A stretch of DNA of 64,000 nucleotides, taken from the NCBI RefSeq assembly GCF_900110375.1, contig NZ_FODN01000006.1, positions 124,001 to 188,000 on the forward strand, read 5' to 3'. This DNA is from Flavobacterium sinopsychrotolerans (GTDB taxonomy: Bacteria; Bacteroidota; Bacteroidia; Flavobacteriales; Flavobacteriaceae). Position 1 is the stretch's first letter. Each line of letters opens with the position of its first letter. Below, one piece after another: positions 16,160-26,116 of the stretch. The position numbers and the translations under genes are program-made. The notes under the pieces are model-generated. The model did no database searches. It was not told the DNA's origin and saw only the letters and a program-made list of their open reading frames with translations.

Positions 16160-17284
16160 ATGAAAAAAGTATATCTCGATAACGCCTCAACCACAGCTCT
16201 TCGCCCAGAAGTGATTCAGGAAATGACTAAAGTTTTAACGGAAGATTACGGAAATCCATCGTCAACACATAGTTTAGGGCGTTCTGCAAAAAATATTTTG
16301 GAGCTTTCCAGAAAATCAATTGCTAAAAATTTGAATGCTACGGCTCAAGAAATTATTTTCACGTCTTGCGGTACCGAAGCTAATAATTGGATTCTTCGTT
16401 CTGCCGTTAAAGATTTGAAAGTAAAACGAATCATTACCAGTAAAATTGAACATCATGCAGTTTTGTACACGGCTTTAGTATTAGAAAAAGAGTACGGTAT
16501 TCAGGTAGATTATGTGGGAATTAAGCCAAATGGAGAAATTGATATTACACATTTAGTTGAGTTATTGTCGCAAGAAAAAAAGACATTAGTCAGTTTGATG
16601 CACGTGAATAACGAAATAGGAACCATTTTAGATTTGGAACGAATAGGTCGTATTTGTCAAGAGCACAATGTTTTATTTCATTCGGATACGGTGCAGTCCA
16701 TTGGAAAAACAACAATCGATTTACAAAAATTACCGATTGATTTTATTGTGGCCAGTGCACATAAATTTCACGGACCAAAAGGAGTTGGTTTTGCTTTTAT
16801 TCGAAAAAATTCTGGATTACAACCGCTATTTTTTGGTGGAGAACAGGAAAAAGGATTGCGTGCAGGAACTGAGGCTTTACATCAAATTGCCGGAATGGCA
16901 AAAGCTTTAGAACTTTCATACAGCAATTTAGAAACGGATAAAGAGCATATTACTGAATTACGAAACTATCTTATTACTCAACTTGAAATCGAATTTCCAG
17001 ATTTTGAAATCAATGGAACTGTTGATGGATTTTATACAGTTTTGAATGTTTTATTGCCTTTTTCAGCGGATAAAACAGCGATGATTTTATTTCACTTAGA
17101 CATGAAAGGAATTGCAGTTTCCCGCGGAAGTGCCTGTCAATCCGGAAGTATAAAACCTTCGCATGTTTTAGCCGAAATGCTTTCTAATGAAGATTTAAAG
17201 AAACCAAGTTTGCGTATTTCGTTTAGTCATTTCAATACTATAGAAGATATTGATGTGCTTATTGAAGCATTGAAAACAATATAA
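16160..17284 (+). CDS. Cysteine desulfurase (NifS/IscS-like)
   Basis: A 374-residue class V aminotransferase-fold PLP enzyme. It starts with YLDNASTTALRPEV and carries the PLP lysine in SAHKFHGPKGVGF. The catalytic cysteine is in the flexible loop SRGSACQSGS. It takes sulfur from cysteine to form a persulfide for Fe-S clusters or thiolated tRNA. There is no IscU or SufU neighbour, so its partner is unknown. Length is normal for the IscS/NifS group. Confidence 0.9.
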   Translation: MKKVYLDNASTTALRPEVIQEMTKVLTEDYGNPSSTHSLGRSAKNILELSRKSIAKNLNATAQEIIFTSCGTEANNWILRSAVKDLKVKRIITSKIEHHAVLYTALVLEKEYGIQVDYVGIKPNGEIDITHLVELLSQEKKTLVSLMHVNNEIGTILDLERIGRICQEHNVLFHSDTVQSIGKTTIDLQKLPIDFIVASAHKFHGPKGVGFAFIRKNSGLQPLFFGGEQEKGLRAGTEALHQIAGMAKALELSYSNLETDKEHITELRNYLITQLEIEFPDFEINGTVDGFYTVLNVLLPFSADKTAMILFHLDMKGIAVSRGSACQSGSIKPSHVLAEMLSNEDLKKPSLRISFSHFNTIEDIDVLIEALKTI

Positions 17285-17312
17285 AAAAATCTGCTGAAAA
17301 GCAGATTTTTTT
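17283..17312. terminator. Terminator after the cysteine desulfurase
   Basis: AAAAAAATCTGCT (17283-17295) and AGCAGATTTTTTT (17300-17312) form a 13-bp stem with a GAAA loop. It probably serves the converging glycosyltransferase gene as well. Confidence 0.88.
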
Positions 17313-17350
17313 TGTGGTATTTATATTCTTAGAAACTGTCATTTTTTTAT

Positions 17351-19567
17351 TTATGCATATTTTTCCATGATTAAACGAGCTTTGAAAAAACATAAAGTAG
17401 ATTCAGCACCTTGATTGATGTTGATGTGTTTGTCTTCTAATCCATCATAGGAAGCGCCATTTTCCGGATTATACATGATTTGTTTTAAATGATTGTTCCC
17501 TAAGAACCAGATGAAAGCGAGTTTTAATTGGTCTCTATATTTTTTATTTTGCGTTATTTCATAAAATAAATCCAGTGCAATTATGGTTGTTGCTACTTCA
17601 ATGGGTTGTTCCCCATAGAATATTCTTTCATTTTGTTTCTTGAACCAACCTCTGTTCGAAATTACTTTCAGTTGCCCTTTCATGAAATAATGGGAAAGCA
17701 GAAAGTCAAATGTGATGACTGCAATTTTTTTATATTTCGGATTTTTAGTGACTAAATAACTATACATCATAGCTTCTGGCAGTACATTATTGGCATAAGT
17801 CATATAATCTTCATACCAGCACCAATTCTCTGCTGAATTTATTTTGTAGTGGCGTAAAAGTTCATCAGCTAATTTTTCAATATAATTTTTTATTTCGCCG
17901 TCTTTGTACGTTTCATGATAGAGGTAAAGTCCTTTTAGAGCATACGCTATGGCTCTTGGTGATTTGAAGTTGTCTATCTTTTTTATCGCTTTGTCCCAGC
18001 ATTTTACGGCCTGACAAATCATGTCCAGCGGTAGGTTTTGTCTATGGGAGATTACGGTTCCTAAACTCCATAAGGCTCTGCCATTTGCATCTTCCAGATT
18101 TACTTCTCCGTTTTGTTTGGTTAGTTTCTTGTTATAATCTTTGTAATTGTCAAACCAGCCATCATGTTGTTGTATGCCTTCGATAAAATTTAGGTAGGTG
18201 TTTGCTAGTTTTAAATTCTCCTTATTGGGAAAAGCTTTGTTGTACATCACCATATTGATTAGTGCTCTTGCATTATCGTCTAACGTATAGCCTGATTCAG
18301 GATCGGGTTGGCTGAATTTTGAAAACTGAAGAATTCCAAAATCAGTAGTCATCTTTTTGATATGATCTAATTTTATTGGAGGAAAATTGAATCTCAAATC
18401 ATCCTCTCTATTCGTTAACTGGTCAAATAAAAGGCGGTATTGTATGGCGATATTCTCCCAGTTTGTGGCACGAGCTATAGAAAAAGCATTTTTTGCCATT
18501 GCTATTCGTTGCTCTTTATTTTCAATAAGATAAAGGATTGCTTTTTGAAATTCTTTTGGATTATCAAAATTTTTCAGCAGGATTCCATTTCCGTTTACCA
18601 ATGATTCTACAGCATGCGGTATGGGAGTAGAAATCACTGCACATCCGCTGCTCATAGCATCCGCAAAAGTTCCGCTTACGGTTTGATTAGGATCTTTTGA
18701 ACTGAACAAATAAATTTCAGATAGGGTTAAAAATTCCAGTAATTGGTCCAATTGAAGATATTCATTAATAAAAATAACATTGTTTTCCAGACCGAGTTCT
18801 TTCACGAAAGTTATAAGTGAATTGCGATATTTTTCTCCTTCTTTTTTAATAACTTCAGGATGTGTTTTACCTATGATAAGATAAACAACTTCGGGATGTC
18901 GAGCTACAATTTCCGGTAATGCATGCAATACGGTTTCAATCCCTTTATTTTCGCTAATTAAGCCAAAGGTTGATAATACAATTTTGTCTTTGAAGCCATA
19001 CTTATTTTTTAGTACTTTTTTCTGTTCCCATAGTACAGTATGATTGCCGTGAGGAATAACCATACTTTTAGAAGGAGGACAATTATAATAATCGGTCAAA
19101 ATTTCTTTTGATTTTTTGGTCAGTACCACCACCTTGTCCGATAAATCAGCAATGGCATAAACGACTTTTTTTCTTTTTTCATCCGGATCAGGGAGCACAG
19201 TATGAAAAACGGTTACAATGGGTTTGTTGAGCGCTAATATAAAGGAAAGAATATGATCGCCATATTCCCCTCTAAAAAGACCAAATTCATGCTGAATGCA
19301 CACTAGTCCAATATCGTTTCGTTCATTTATTTTTTCAGCAACCAACCTGTAATGAACCAAAGAGTCAACCGGTAGAACATAGCTGACTTCTTCAGGATAT
19401 TGGAATTCCTGTTCCCTATTTTGCAACGCGCATACTTCCACCGGAAGCGTGTCTCCAAAGACAACATCCAATGCATTGACAATATCATTAGTAAAAGTTG
19501 CTATTCCACATTCTCTGGGTGGATAGGAGCTTACAATCAGCATTTTTATTCCTTTCTCGATTTTCAT
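17351..19567 (-). CDS. GT4 glycosyltransferase fused to an all-helical C-terminal domain
   Basis: 738 residues. Residues about 1-375 are a GT-B glycosyltransferase of family 4, with SSYPPRECGIATFTNDI at the N-terminus, LGLENNVIFINEYL, and the donor-site segment SGCAVISTPIPHAVES. Residues about 395-738 are helical with SGYTLDDNARALIN and GADYTS-like aromatic repeats, resembling an (alpha/alpha)6 glycoside-processing domain. ATG 19543 (MLIVSSYPP) is an alternative start. It lies 11 bases after the GH130 gene, so both likely act on the same mannose-containing glycan; that is inference from neighbours. Confidence 0.82.
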   Translation of the reverse strand: MKIEKGIKMLIVSSYPPRECGIATFTNDIVNALDVVFGDTLPVEVCALQNREQEFQYPEEVSYVLPVDSLVHYRLVAEKINERNDIGLVCIQHEFGLFRGEYGDHILSFILALNKPIVTVFHTVLPDPDEKRKKVVYAIADLSDKVVVLTKKSKEILTDYYNCPPSKSMVIPHGNHTVLWEQKKVLKNKYGFKDKIVLSTFGLISENKGIETVLHALPEIVARHPEVVYLIIGKTHPEVIKKEGEKYRNSLITFVKELGLENNVIFINEYLQLDQLLEFLTLSEIYLFSSKDPNQTVSGTFADAMSSGCAVISTPIPHAVESLVNGNGILLKNFDNPKEFQKAILYLIENKEQRIAMAKNAFSIARATNWENIAIQYRLLFDQLTNREDDLRFNFPPIKLDHIKKMTTDFGILQFSKFSQPDPESGYTLDDNARALINMVMYNKAFPNKENLKLANTYLNFIEGIQQHDGWFDNYKDYNKKLTKQNGEVNLEDANGRALWSLGTVISHRQNLPLDMICQAVKCWDKAIKKIDNFKSPRAIAYALKGLYLYHETYKDGEIKNYIEKLADELLRHYKINSAENWCWYEDYMTYANNVLPEAMMYSYLVTKNPKYKKIAVITFDFLLSHYFMKGQLKVISNRGWFKKQNERIFYGEQPIEVATTIIALDLFYEITQNKKYRDQLKLAFIWFLGNNHLKQIMYNPENGASYDGLEDKHININQGAESTLCFFKARLIMEKYA

Positions 19568-19578
19568 AGCGTCATTTT

Positions 19579-20616
19579 TTAAGGTTGTTTTCTCAATTCG
19601 AGAAGTAATTCGTTTAGGTCTAATTTTGCAACTGCAATGTGTTTATCAGCCACACCGTAATAAATGTAAAGGTCATTCCCAAATAAAGCATGTCCCGTTG
19701 GAAAAACAATATTGCTCACTTCTCCCTCTATTTCCCATTGTTTTGTGGGTGAAAATAGCGGAAATGGTAATCTTGCAATCTCAATTTTCGGATTGTCCAA
19801 TTGCAGTAATGCCGCTCTGGCATGATATATTTTTCCCTTTATTGTTTCTTGCACTCCATGGTAAATAAGCAACCAGCCATATTCAGTTTCAATAGGCGGA
19901 CCGCCGGCGCCAATGTAATTGACCTCAAATACATCCTTGGGATCGAGTACAATGTGATCCACCAGATTTATGAGATATTCTTTCCAAAAAGCTTCCGTTA
20001 AATCCTTGAAATCGGTAAATTCCGCAATCTGAATTCCAGGCCAAATCCGATGCAAAAGCATGAATTTTCCGTTTATTTTCCTTGGAAACAACACCACATC
20101 TTTATCCCTAAGCAACCTTAATTCATCAGCAACCAATCCTATTTGCGCAAAAAGATTGTAATATTGATGGTATTTTGGATTGAGTTTATTACTGTCACAG
20201 TAGTTTACAAAATTTTCATATTCTTGATAATTAACATGTGGCGTTATCACACCGTGCTTTTCAAAATGAATTAAATCCTTTGAAGTCGCAAGCGCTCCCA
20301 TCGCATTGACTCCATCATAAGCGGTGTATGTAATGTAATAAGTATCCTCAATTTTTACTATTCTGGCATCTTCGACACCGTGTTTTTCATAATCAAAATC
20401 TCTAATAATTAATGGTTTTTCATGGCGTTCTGTTACTTTCATGGGACCATCCAACTTGGCGTATCCTATCGTAGAATAATTGCCGTGTTCTACCGCTCGG
20501 TATAAAACATGAATGGTGTTTCCTTCCTGATAAATACCGGGATTGAACACGCCATTATTTTCAAATGGATGGTCGGTAGGACTTAGAATTATTCCTAATT
20601 TTTCTATTGTAACCAT
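19579..20616 (-). CDS. GH130-family beta-mannoside phosphorylase-like protein
   Basis: 345 residues forming a five-bladed propeller glycosidase-like protein. Features include NNGVFNPGIYQEGNTIHVLYRA, the family signature GVEDARIVKIEDTYYITYTA (an ED-x-R variant), and GGPPIETEYGWLLIYHGV. GH130 enzymes phosphorolyse or hydrolyse beta-1,2- or beta-1,4-mannosides. Relatives of this gene are often misnamed 'pesticidal protein Cry7Aa' in databases; nothing here indicates a toxin. No signal peptide is seen, so it acts in the cytoplasm. It is the first gene of the pair with the GT4 protein. Confidence 0.85.
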   Translation of the reverse strand: MVTIEKLGIILSPTDHPFENNGVFNPGIYQEGNTIHVLYRAVEHGNYSTIGYAKLDGPMKVTERHEKPLIIRDFDYEKHGVEDARIVKIEDTYYITYTAYDGVNAMGALATSKDLIHFEKHGVITPHVNYQEYENFVNYCDSNKLNPKYHQYYNLFAQIGLVADELRLLRDKDVVLFPRKINGKFMLLHRIWPGIQIAEFTDFKDLTEAFWKEYLINLVDHIVLDPKDVFEVNYIGAGGPPIETEYGWLLIYHGVQETIKGKIYHARAALLQLDNPKIEIARLPFPLFSPTKQWEIEGEVSNIVFPTGHALFGNDLYIYYGVADKHIAVAKLDLNELLLELRKQP

Positions 20617-20666
20617 GTTGTAATTGTCTTTTATATAGTTATAAATTCAAATGAATTTCCAAAAAA

Positions 20667-21656
20667 CTATTTTTGTTCTTCCTTTTTCTGTTCTTTTAAT
20701 TTTGCTTTTTCCTGTTTTCTAAAATATCCCCGTAATAAAAAATTATGTTTCAAGGCTTCTAGATTTTCATTCAAACGCAAACTCGCCTCGTTAACATTTG
20801 TCATCGTTGAATCTATTTTCCGAACTAATTCAGGGTCATTCGAAAGATAATTTACTGCTCCTTTACCGTTTTTTATATTTACAATTGTGGTATCTAGGTT
20901 GTTTACAACGTTATCTATTTGAGTACTGGTTTGTTTTAAATTCAGTACTATTTTTTTAAGATTATTTGCGACCGCGGTATCTTTCAAAACACCAATGACA
21001 TTGTCTTTATTTTCTAATGAAGAAATAAGTCGGTTTATTTTTGTGATAGATTCTGAACTTCCTTGTCCTGTAATTTTCAAATAGTGAACGGTTTGTTTTA
21101 AATCATTTGCCAAGTTAGAATCCTTAATTAGCAAGCCCACAGTTCCAGTTCCCTGATTAATTTCATTCGTGATTTTAAGTAAATCGGATGTCAATAACGC
21201 AGCATTTTTATTGGTTTTGCCAAGGGTGTTCAGCATATCATCAGTGCGAATGCGGCTTAACGTACGAATCTCATCTCCAGGGGATATTGAGGTTGCTTTT
21301 TCCTTACCAGGAATGATATTGATAATCATATTGCCCACTAAACCATCTGAACCTATTGTGGCAATTGCATTTTTCCTGATATGCGGGAAAATGGTCTTGT
21401 CAATCAGCATATCGACTCTAATCGCCGTATCGTTAATCATGGCTATACCGCGAACCGTTCCCACATTTATTCCGGAATAGCGCACATTATTTCCTAGTTG
21501 TAATCCACTGACATTACTGAAAACCGCTGATAATTGATTGGTTTTTCCAAACATTTGTTGCTTATCGCCAATGAAATACACGGCGAGTATAAACAGCAAT
21601 AACCCGATTATTACAAAAAGTCCAAGACGCAATTTTTGTGATGTCGTTTTTTCCAT
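20667..21656 (-). CDS. mlaD: MlaD/MCE-domain lipid-transport protein
   Basis: 329 residues from the ATG at 21656; the longer frame to 21746 overlaps mlaF and has no sense as a signal anchor. An N-terminal membrane helix (about 9-29) is followed by the MCE domain at about 38-115 (VFSNVSGLQLGNNVRYSGINVG), then a long helical C-terminus with regularly spaced hydrophobics. MCE proteins bind phospholipid between the inner and outer membranes as part of an ABC transporter. The permease and ATPase genes lie directly upstream. Confidence 0.88.
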   Translation of the reverse strand: MEKTTSQKLRLGLFVIIGLLLFILAVYFIGDKQQMFGKTNQLSAVFSNVSGLQLGNNVRYSGINVGTVRGIAMINDTAIRVDMLIDKTIFPHIRKNAIATIGSDGLVGNMIINIIPGKEKATSISPGDEIRTLSRIRTDDMLNTLGKTNKNAALLTSDLLKITNEINQGTGTVGLLIKDSNLANDLKQTVHYLKITGQGSSESITKINRLISSLENKDNVIGVLKDTAVANNLKKIVLNLKQTSTQIDNVVNNLDTTIVNIKNGKGAVNYLSNDPELVRKIDSTMTNVNEASLRLNENLEALKHNFLLRGYFRKQEKAKLKEQKKEEQK

Positions 21657-21663
21657 TTTATTC

Positions 21664-22425
21664 TTATTTAAAGAAAGCTTGAACTTTCGGATCTGTTGAG
21701 ATGGACAATTCCTCAAAAGGCCCTTCGATATAATTGATACCATCAACCAATAAAATCATTCGGTTCGAAATCACTCTGGCGCAATCCACGTCATGGGTAA
21801 TGATAATTGCCGAGGTGTTGTATTTTTGTTGGATAGACATCATCAAGAGCAAAATTTCTTTTGCAGTAATGGGATCTAATCCCGTTGTAGGTTCGTCATA
21901 CAGAATTATTTTTGGTTGCAGAATCAATGTTCTGGCCAAAGCAATTCGTCGTTTCATTCCACCCGATAGTTCTTCTGGCATTAAATTAATCGTGTGTGCT
22001 AATCCCACGTTTTCCAAAGCTTCCATCACTAACGGTGTGGTGTCTTTAATGACTCCAAACTTTTTTTTGTGACGACGCAACGGAAATTCCAGATTTTCAC
22101 GAACCGTCATCGAATCGTATAGCGCGCTTCCCTGAAAAAGGAATCCAACTTCGGTGCGTAGATCGTCCAGTTCCTCGCGACTAAGTTGCCTAATGTCTTT
22201 GCCCATTACAACGATAGAGCCGCTGTCCGGCTGTTCCAGTCCAATCAAGCATTTTATCATCACTGATTTTCCAGAACCGGATTTCCCCATAATTACCAGA
22301 TTTTCCCCTTCATTCAATACCATATTAAAACCATCCAAAACATGATTGTCACCATAACTTTTTCGCAAGTCTTTGATTTCTATAATTCGGTTTTGATTGG
22401 GTGTCGGGATACTCATAATAGTCAT
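21664..22425 (-). CDS. mlaF: MlaF-type ABC ATPase
   Basis: 253 residues. Walker A is GKSGSGKS, the signature is LSGGMKRR and Walker B is IILYDEPTTGLD. The LSGGMKRRIALART stretch is typical of the lipid-asymmetry (Mla) ATPases. Its ATG overlaps the mlaE stop (ATGA), so the genes are translationally coupled. It powers phospholipid movement through MlaE with MlaD as the periplasmic carrier. Confidence 0.92.
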   Translation of the reverse strand: MTIMSIPTPNQNRIIEIKDLRKSYGDNHVLDGFNMVLNEGENLVIMGKSGSGKSVMIKCLIGLEQPDSGSIVVMGKDIRQLSREELDDLRTEVGFLFQGSALYDSMTVRENLEFPLRRHKKKFGVIKDTTPLVMEALENVGLAHTINLMPEELSGGMKRRIALARTLILQPKIILYDEPTTGLDPITAKEILLLMMSIQQKYNTSAIIITHDVDCARVISNRMILLVDGINYIEGPFEELSISTDPKVQAFFK

Positions 22426-23204
22426 AAATCATAAAATATATCGGTAACAAAAACAGCAACAAAGTCAATAATAAACAGTAACATCGAGGTGAAAACCACT
22501 GCAGAATTAGCTGCTAAACCCACACCTGCTGTCCCTTTTTTGCAATAATATCCCTTGAAACAACCTACTAATCCGATGGCAAATCCAAAAAAGAACGTTT
22601 TGATGGTTGCAGGTATCAAATCACCAAACTCCAATGCATCAAAAACCTGGTTGTAATACAATAAGAAGGAGACTCTTCCTTTGATGTTTTCCACAAGAAA
22701 AGAACCAAATATTGCGATAGCATCTCCAAAAAAAACCAAAACGGGTAACATAAAAGTGGTAGCCAAAACTCGGGTTACCACTAAATATTTAAACGGGTTA
22801 GTACCGGAAACTTCCATAGCATCAATTTGTTCCGTAACCCTCATCGAACCTAATTCAGCGCCAATACCAGAACCAATTCGTCCCGCACAAATCAAAGCCG
22901 TTATAATAGGACCAATTTCTCGAATCAACGAAATACTAACCATAGACGGCATCCAAGAAACAGCGCCAAATTCCTGTAACGTAGGACGCGATTGCAAGGT
23001 GAATACCAATCCAATAATAAATCCCGTAACTGCTACAAGAAGCAAGGAGCGATTTCCCATATTAAAACACTGCCGTAAAAACTCTTTGAATTCCATAGGA
23101 CGTTTAAAAGTTTCTTGAAAAAAACGACCTGCAAAGTAAGAGAGTTCACCAATTTCGAGTAAAAAAGCTTTGAATAATTCCCTTATTTTTGAAATAGTAT
23201 TCAT
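22422..23204 (-). CDS. mlaE: MlaE-type permease
   Basis: 260 residues from the ATG at 23204; the codon at 23210 is TTG and adds only two residues. An MlaE/YrbE-family inner-membrane permease with five or six helices and the family pattern REIGPIITALICAGRIGSGIGAELG broken across two helices. First gene of the mlaE-mlaF-mlaD unit. The system keeps outer-membrane lipid asymmetry in Gram-negative bacteria. No MlaB or MlaC gene is seen here, as is usual in Bacteroidota. Confidence 0.9.
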   Translation of the reverse strand: MNTISKIRELFKAFLLEIGELSYFAGRFFQETFKRPMEFKEFLRQCFNMGNRSLLLVAVTGFIIGLVFTLQSRPTLQEFGAVSWMPSMVSISLIREIGPIITALICAGRIGSGIGAELGSMRVTEQIDAMEVSGTNPFKYLVVTRVLATTFMLPVLVFFGDAIAIFGSFLVENIKGRVSFLLYYNQVFDALEFGDLIPATIKTFFFGFAIGLVGCFKGYYCKKGTAGVGLAANSAVVFTSMLLFIIDFVAVFVTDIFYDL

Positions 23205-23461
23205 AAGCAAATGAATTAGTTTTTAACAGAAAATAGCTACTCAAATATATAGTTATTTATCTGATTATCAGTGCTATTAAAAGTGTTGTTTGCCTATTAT
23301 ATTGAGGGTTTTGTCGATAAAATAGCGATTTTTAAAAATAAAGACATTTTTGCAATCGTTGTTTTTATCCGAGTGAATAATTTCAATTCTATAATCGTAA
23401 ATGCAAAAGTAATTTTTGATAAATCGAAGACATAAAAAATCAAAACAGAAAAAGTCAGTGC

Positions 23462-23478
23462 TAACCTTTGAAAGGTTA
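23462..23478. other. Perfect palindrome TAACCTTT-G-AAAGGTTA
   Basis: Two 8-base arms around a single centre base, 24 bases downstream of the P-type ATPase stop. The arms leave no loop for a good RNA hairpin and no T-run follows closely, so a protein-binding site is possible. No partner site was found near other genes. Confidence 0.4.
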
Positions 23479-23501
23479 CCTGTTATGTTTGATAGCTGAC
23501 G

Positions 23502-26105
23502 TTATGGAAAGACAATTGGATTTTCTCTTTTTCTGTTTTTAATCGATTTCTCTATTTCTCCAGACCAAAAAACAATACTTGATACGGCCAAGGTCAGCAG
23601 TAACTCATATAAAGTAAGCGGTTGTGTTTTGAAAATTTCATTAAAAAAAGGCATGTAAATAATCATAATCTGCAGTGCAACAGTGATTAGTAATGCTCCA
23701 ACCATAGGTTTGTTAGAAAAAAAACCTATTTTAAAAATAGAATCCCGTCCGGAACGAATGACCATTACATGTCCCAATTGACTAAAACAAAGCACTGTAA
23801 AGGCCATCGTTTGCCAATGCGTGTTTGCATAATGTATGGCATAAGCCTGCATTCCTATGGTGACGACGCCCATTAAAAATCCAACCCACAAAATGTGTAG
23901 TGCCATACCGTTTGAAAAAATATTTTTAGTGGGATTTCTGGGAGGCCGTTTCATTATATTGGTTTCTGAGGGCTCGGAGGCCAATGCTAATCCAGGCAAA
24001 CCATCAGTCACTAAATTGATCCAAAGAATGTGAATGGCCAATAACGGAATGGGTAAACCAAAGAACGGAGCCAAGAATATAGCCCATATTTCGCCTGAAT
24101 TTCCGGTCATAATGTACTTGATGAATTTCAGGATGTTGTCAAATATTTTTCTACCATGTTTGACTGCAACTATAATTGTTGCAAAATTATCATCGAGCAA
24201 AATCATGTGCGAAGCTTCTTTTGAAACTTCGGTGCCGTTGATTCCCATGGCGATTCCAATATCAGCATTTTTTAGTGCTGGCGCATCATTGACACCGTCG
24301 CCAGTCATGGCAACAAAATGATTTTTAGATTGCAACGCATTAATAATTCTTAATTTCTGTTCGGGATTGACACGGGCATACACCCGAACTTTCTCAACAA
24401 TTTTCACGAATTCAATTTGTGTTAATTCAGATAATTCGGAACCCGTCAGCACGAGATCTTCTTCAGAAGAAATGATTCCCAGTTTTTCGGCAATTGCTTT
24501 TGCAGTAAGTTTATGATCACCGGTAATCATCACCGGAATAATACCTGCTTCTTTGCACTCCGAAACCGCTTGTCTCGCTTCCTCACGTGGCGGGTCAATC
24601 ATCCCAACAAAACCAATAAGTGTTAGTTCTGTTTCAATGGCATTTGGGTCCAAATTTTCCGGTAAGGAAGAAAGTGTTTTCATTGCATATCCTAAAACCC
24701 GATAGCCTTTTTCCGCCATTTCATTGACTTTGCATTCAAATTCGGGAATATGTGATTTTTGTTCCGCATTCAGTTTTTCAAACAATACGTCAACAGCTCC
24801 TTTTGTAATCACGACAATTTCAGCATCAGTATTTTGGATGTCATGTATAGTAGTCATGCATTTTCTTTTGGAATCAAAAGGCAATTCGGCAATTCGTGGA
24901 ATGATTTTTTCTAAATCAGCACGGTTTAAATTTTTATCGAAAGCAAATTGTACCAATGCGACTTCGGTAGAATCGCCCATCCATTTTCCGTTTTCCCCTT
25001 TCGAGACATCATTGTTCAAAGCCATGGCATGAAGCAGTCGGTTCTTTTCTTCAAAAGCGGTATTGTATTTGGTTTCTGCTGTTTCAAAAATTTCCTGCAC
25101 GGTCATTTTATTCATTGTAAGGGTCCCCGTTTTATCGGAACAGATGTAGGTTACGGAACCCAGCGTTTCCACGGCCGGTAATTTGCGAATGAGCGCATTA
25201 TTTTTGGCTAATTTCTTGGCACCAAAAGCCAAAGCAATAGTCACTAATGCCGGTAATGCTTCCGGAATTGCGGCTACAGCAAGGGAAATAGAAGTAATCA
25301 ACATGGTCATTACAGATTCTCCCCGCAACCATCCGATACAGAATATAATGGTACAAATAATCAATATGATTACGGACAAACGTTTGCCAAAAGCGGCTAA
25401 TCTTTTTTGCAATGGCGTTGTGGTTTCATCCGTTTGAATCATTTTGGCAATATGACCCAGTTCCGTTTGCATTCCCGTTGCCACTACATATCCTATCGCA
25501 CGACCATTCGTAACCGAAGTGCCTTTGTAACCCATGTTCGTCTGGTCGCCTAGCGCATAATTTCCTTCTGGAAGTTCCTCAATACTTTTTTCTACATTAT
25601 TGGATTCACCGGTAAGCGCTGATTCATCCACTTTTGTTTGATGGGTTTCAAAAAACCGAATGTCAGCTGGAATAACATTGCCGGCTTCCAGAACCACAAC
25701 ATCACCCGGAACCAAATCTGAAGCCGGAATGTCCATGGTTTTTCCTTCTCGTAAAATGCGGGCATGGTTTGCCGCCATATTTTTTAATGCCTCCATCGCT
25801 TTTTCGGCCCGATATTCCTGAATGAATCCTACAGTTGCATTCATAATGATAATGGCAAGAATAATAATCGTATCCGTAACATCCCCAATTATCCCCGAAA
25901 TTAGTGCCGCTGCAATCAAAATCAGAATCATGAAATCAGACAACTGAGAAAGTATCATTTGTAAAACAGTCTTCTTTTTTGTGTCTTCAATTTGGTTTTT
26001 CCCATGTTCACACAAGCGGTTTGATGCCGTTACAGCATCAAGACCGCTTGAAGTTGTGTGCAACAACTGGGTTATTTCTGATAGTGGTAGTAAATGCCAG
26101 TTCAT
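23502..26105 (-). CDS. P-type ATPase, Ca2+-type (P2A-like)
   Basis: 867 residues. The phosphorylated aspartate D324 is in CSDKTGTLT, TGES at about 165-168, MITGDH and MTGDGVND are all present, and helix 4 carries AAIPEALPALVTI, the calcium-site motif of SERCA-like pumps. N-terminal cation-transporter and C-terminal six-helix domains are complete. It should export Ca2+ (possibly Mn2+) from the cytoplasm. It starts 11 bases after the cation exchanger, indicating an operon for calcium or cation homeostasis. Confidence 0.9.
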   Translation of the reverse strand: MNWHLLPLSEITQLLHTTSSGLDAVTASNRLCEHGKNQIEDTKKKTVLQMILSQLSDFMILILIAAALISGIIGDVTDTIIILAIIIMNATVGFIQEYRAEKAMEALKNMAANHARILREGKTMDIPASDLVPGDVVVLEAGNVIPADIRFFETHQTKVDESALTGESNNVEKSIEELPEGNYALGDQTNMGYKGTSVTNGRAIGYVVATGMQTELGHIAKMIQTDETTTPLQKRLAAFGKRLSVIILIICTIIFCIGWLRGESVMTMLITSISLAVAAIPEALPALVTIALAFGAKKLAKNNALIRKLPAVETLGSVTYICSDKTGTLTMNKMTVQEIFETAETKYNTAFEEKNRLLHAMALNNDVSKGENGKWMGDSTEVALVQFAFDKNLNRADLEKIIPRIAELPFDSKRKCMTTIHDIQNTDAEIVVITKGAVDVLFEKLNAEQKSHIPEFECKVNEMAEKGYRVLGYAMKTLSSLPENLDPNAIETELTLIGFVGMIDPPREEARQAVSECKEAGIIPVMITGDHKLTAKAIAEKLGIISSEEDLVLTGSELSELTQIEFVKIVEKVRVYARVNPEQKLRIINALQSKNHFVAMTGDGVNDAPALKNADIGIAMGINGTEVSKEASHMILLDDNFATIIVAVKHGRKIFDNILKFIKYIMTGNSGEIWAIFLAPFFGLPIPLLAIHILWINLVTDGLPGLALASEPSETNIMKRPPRNPTKNIFSNGMALHILWVGFLMGVVTIGMQAYAIHYANTHWQTMAFTVLCFSQLGHVMVIRSGRDSIFKIGFFSNKPMVGALLITVALQIMIIYMPFFNEIFKTQPLTLYELLLTLAVSSIVFWSGEIEKSIKNRKRENPIVFP

Positions 26106-26116
26106 CGCTTTGGTTT

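Noticed and set aside
19579..20616. 'Pesticidal protein Cry7Aa' naming for the GH130 gene
   Set aside because: A known database misannotation; the sequence shows a glycoside-phosphorylase propeller, not a toxin.
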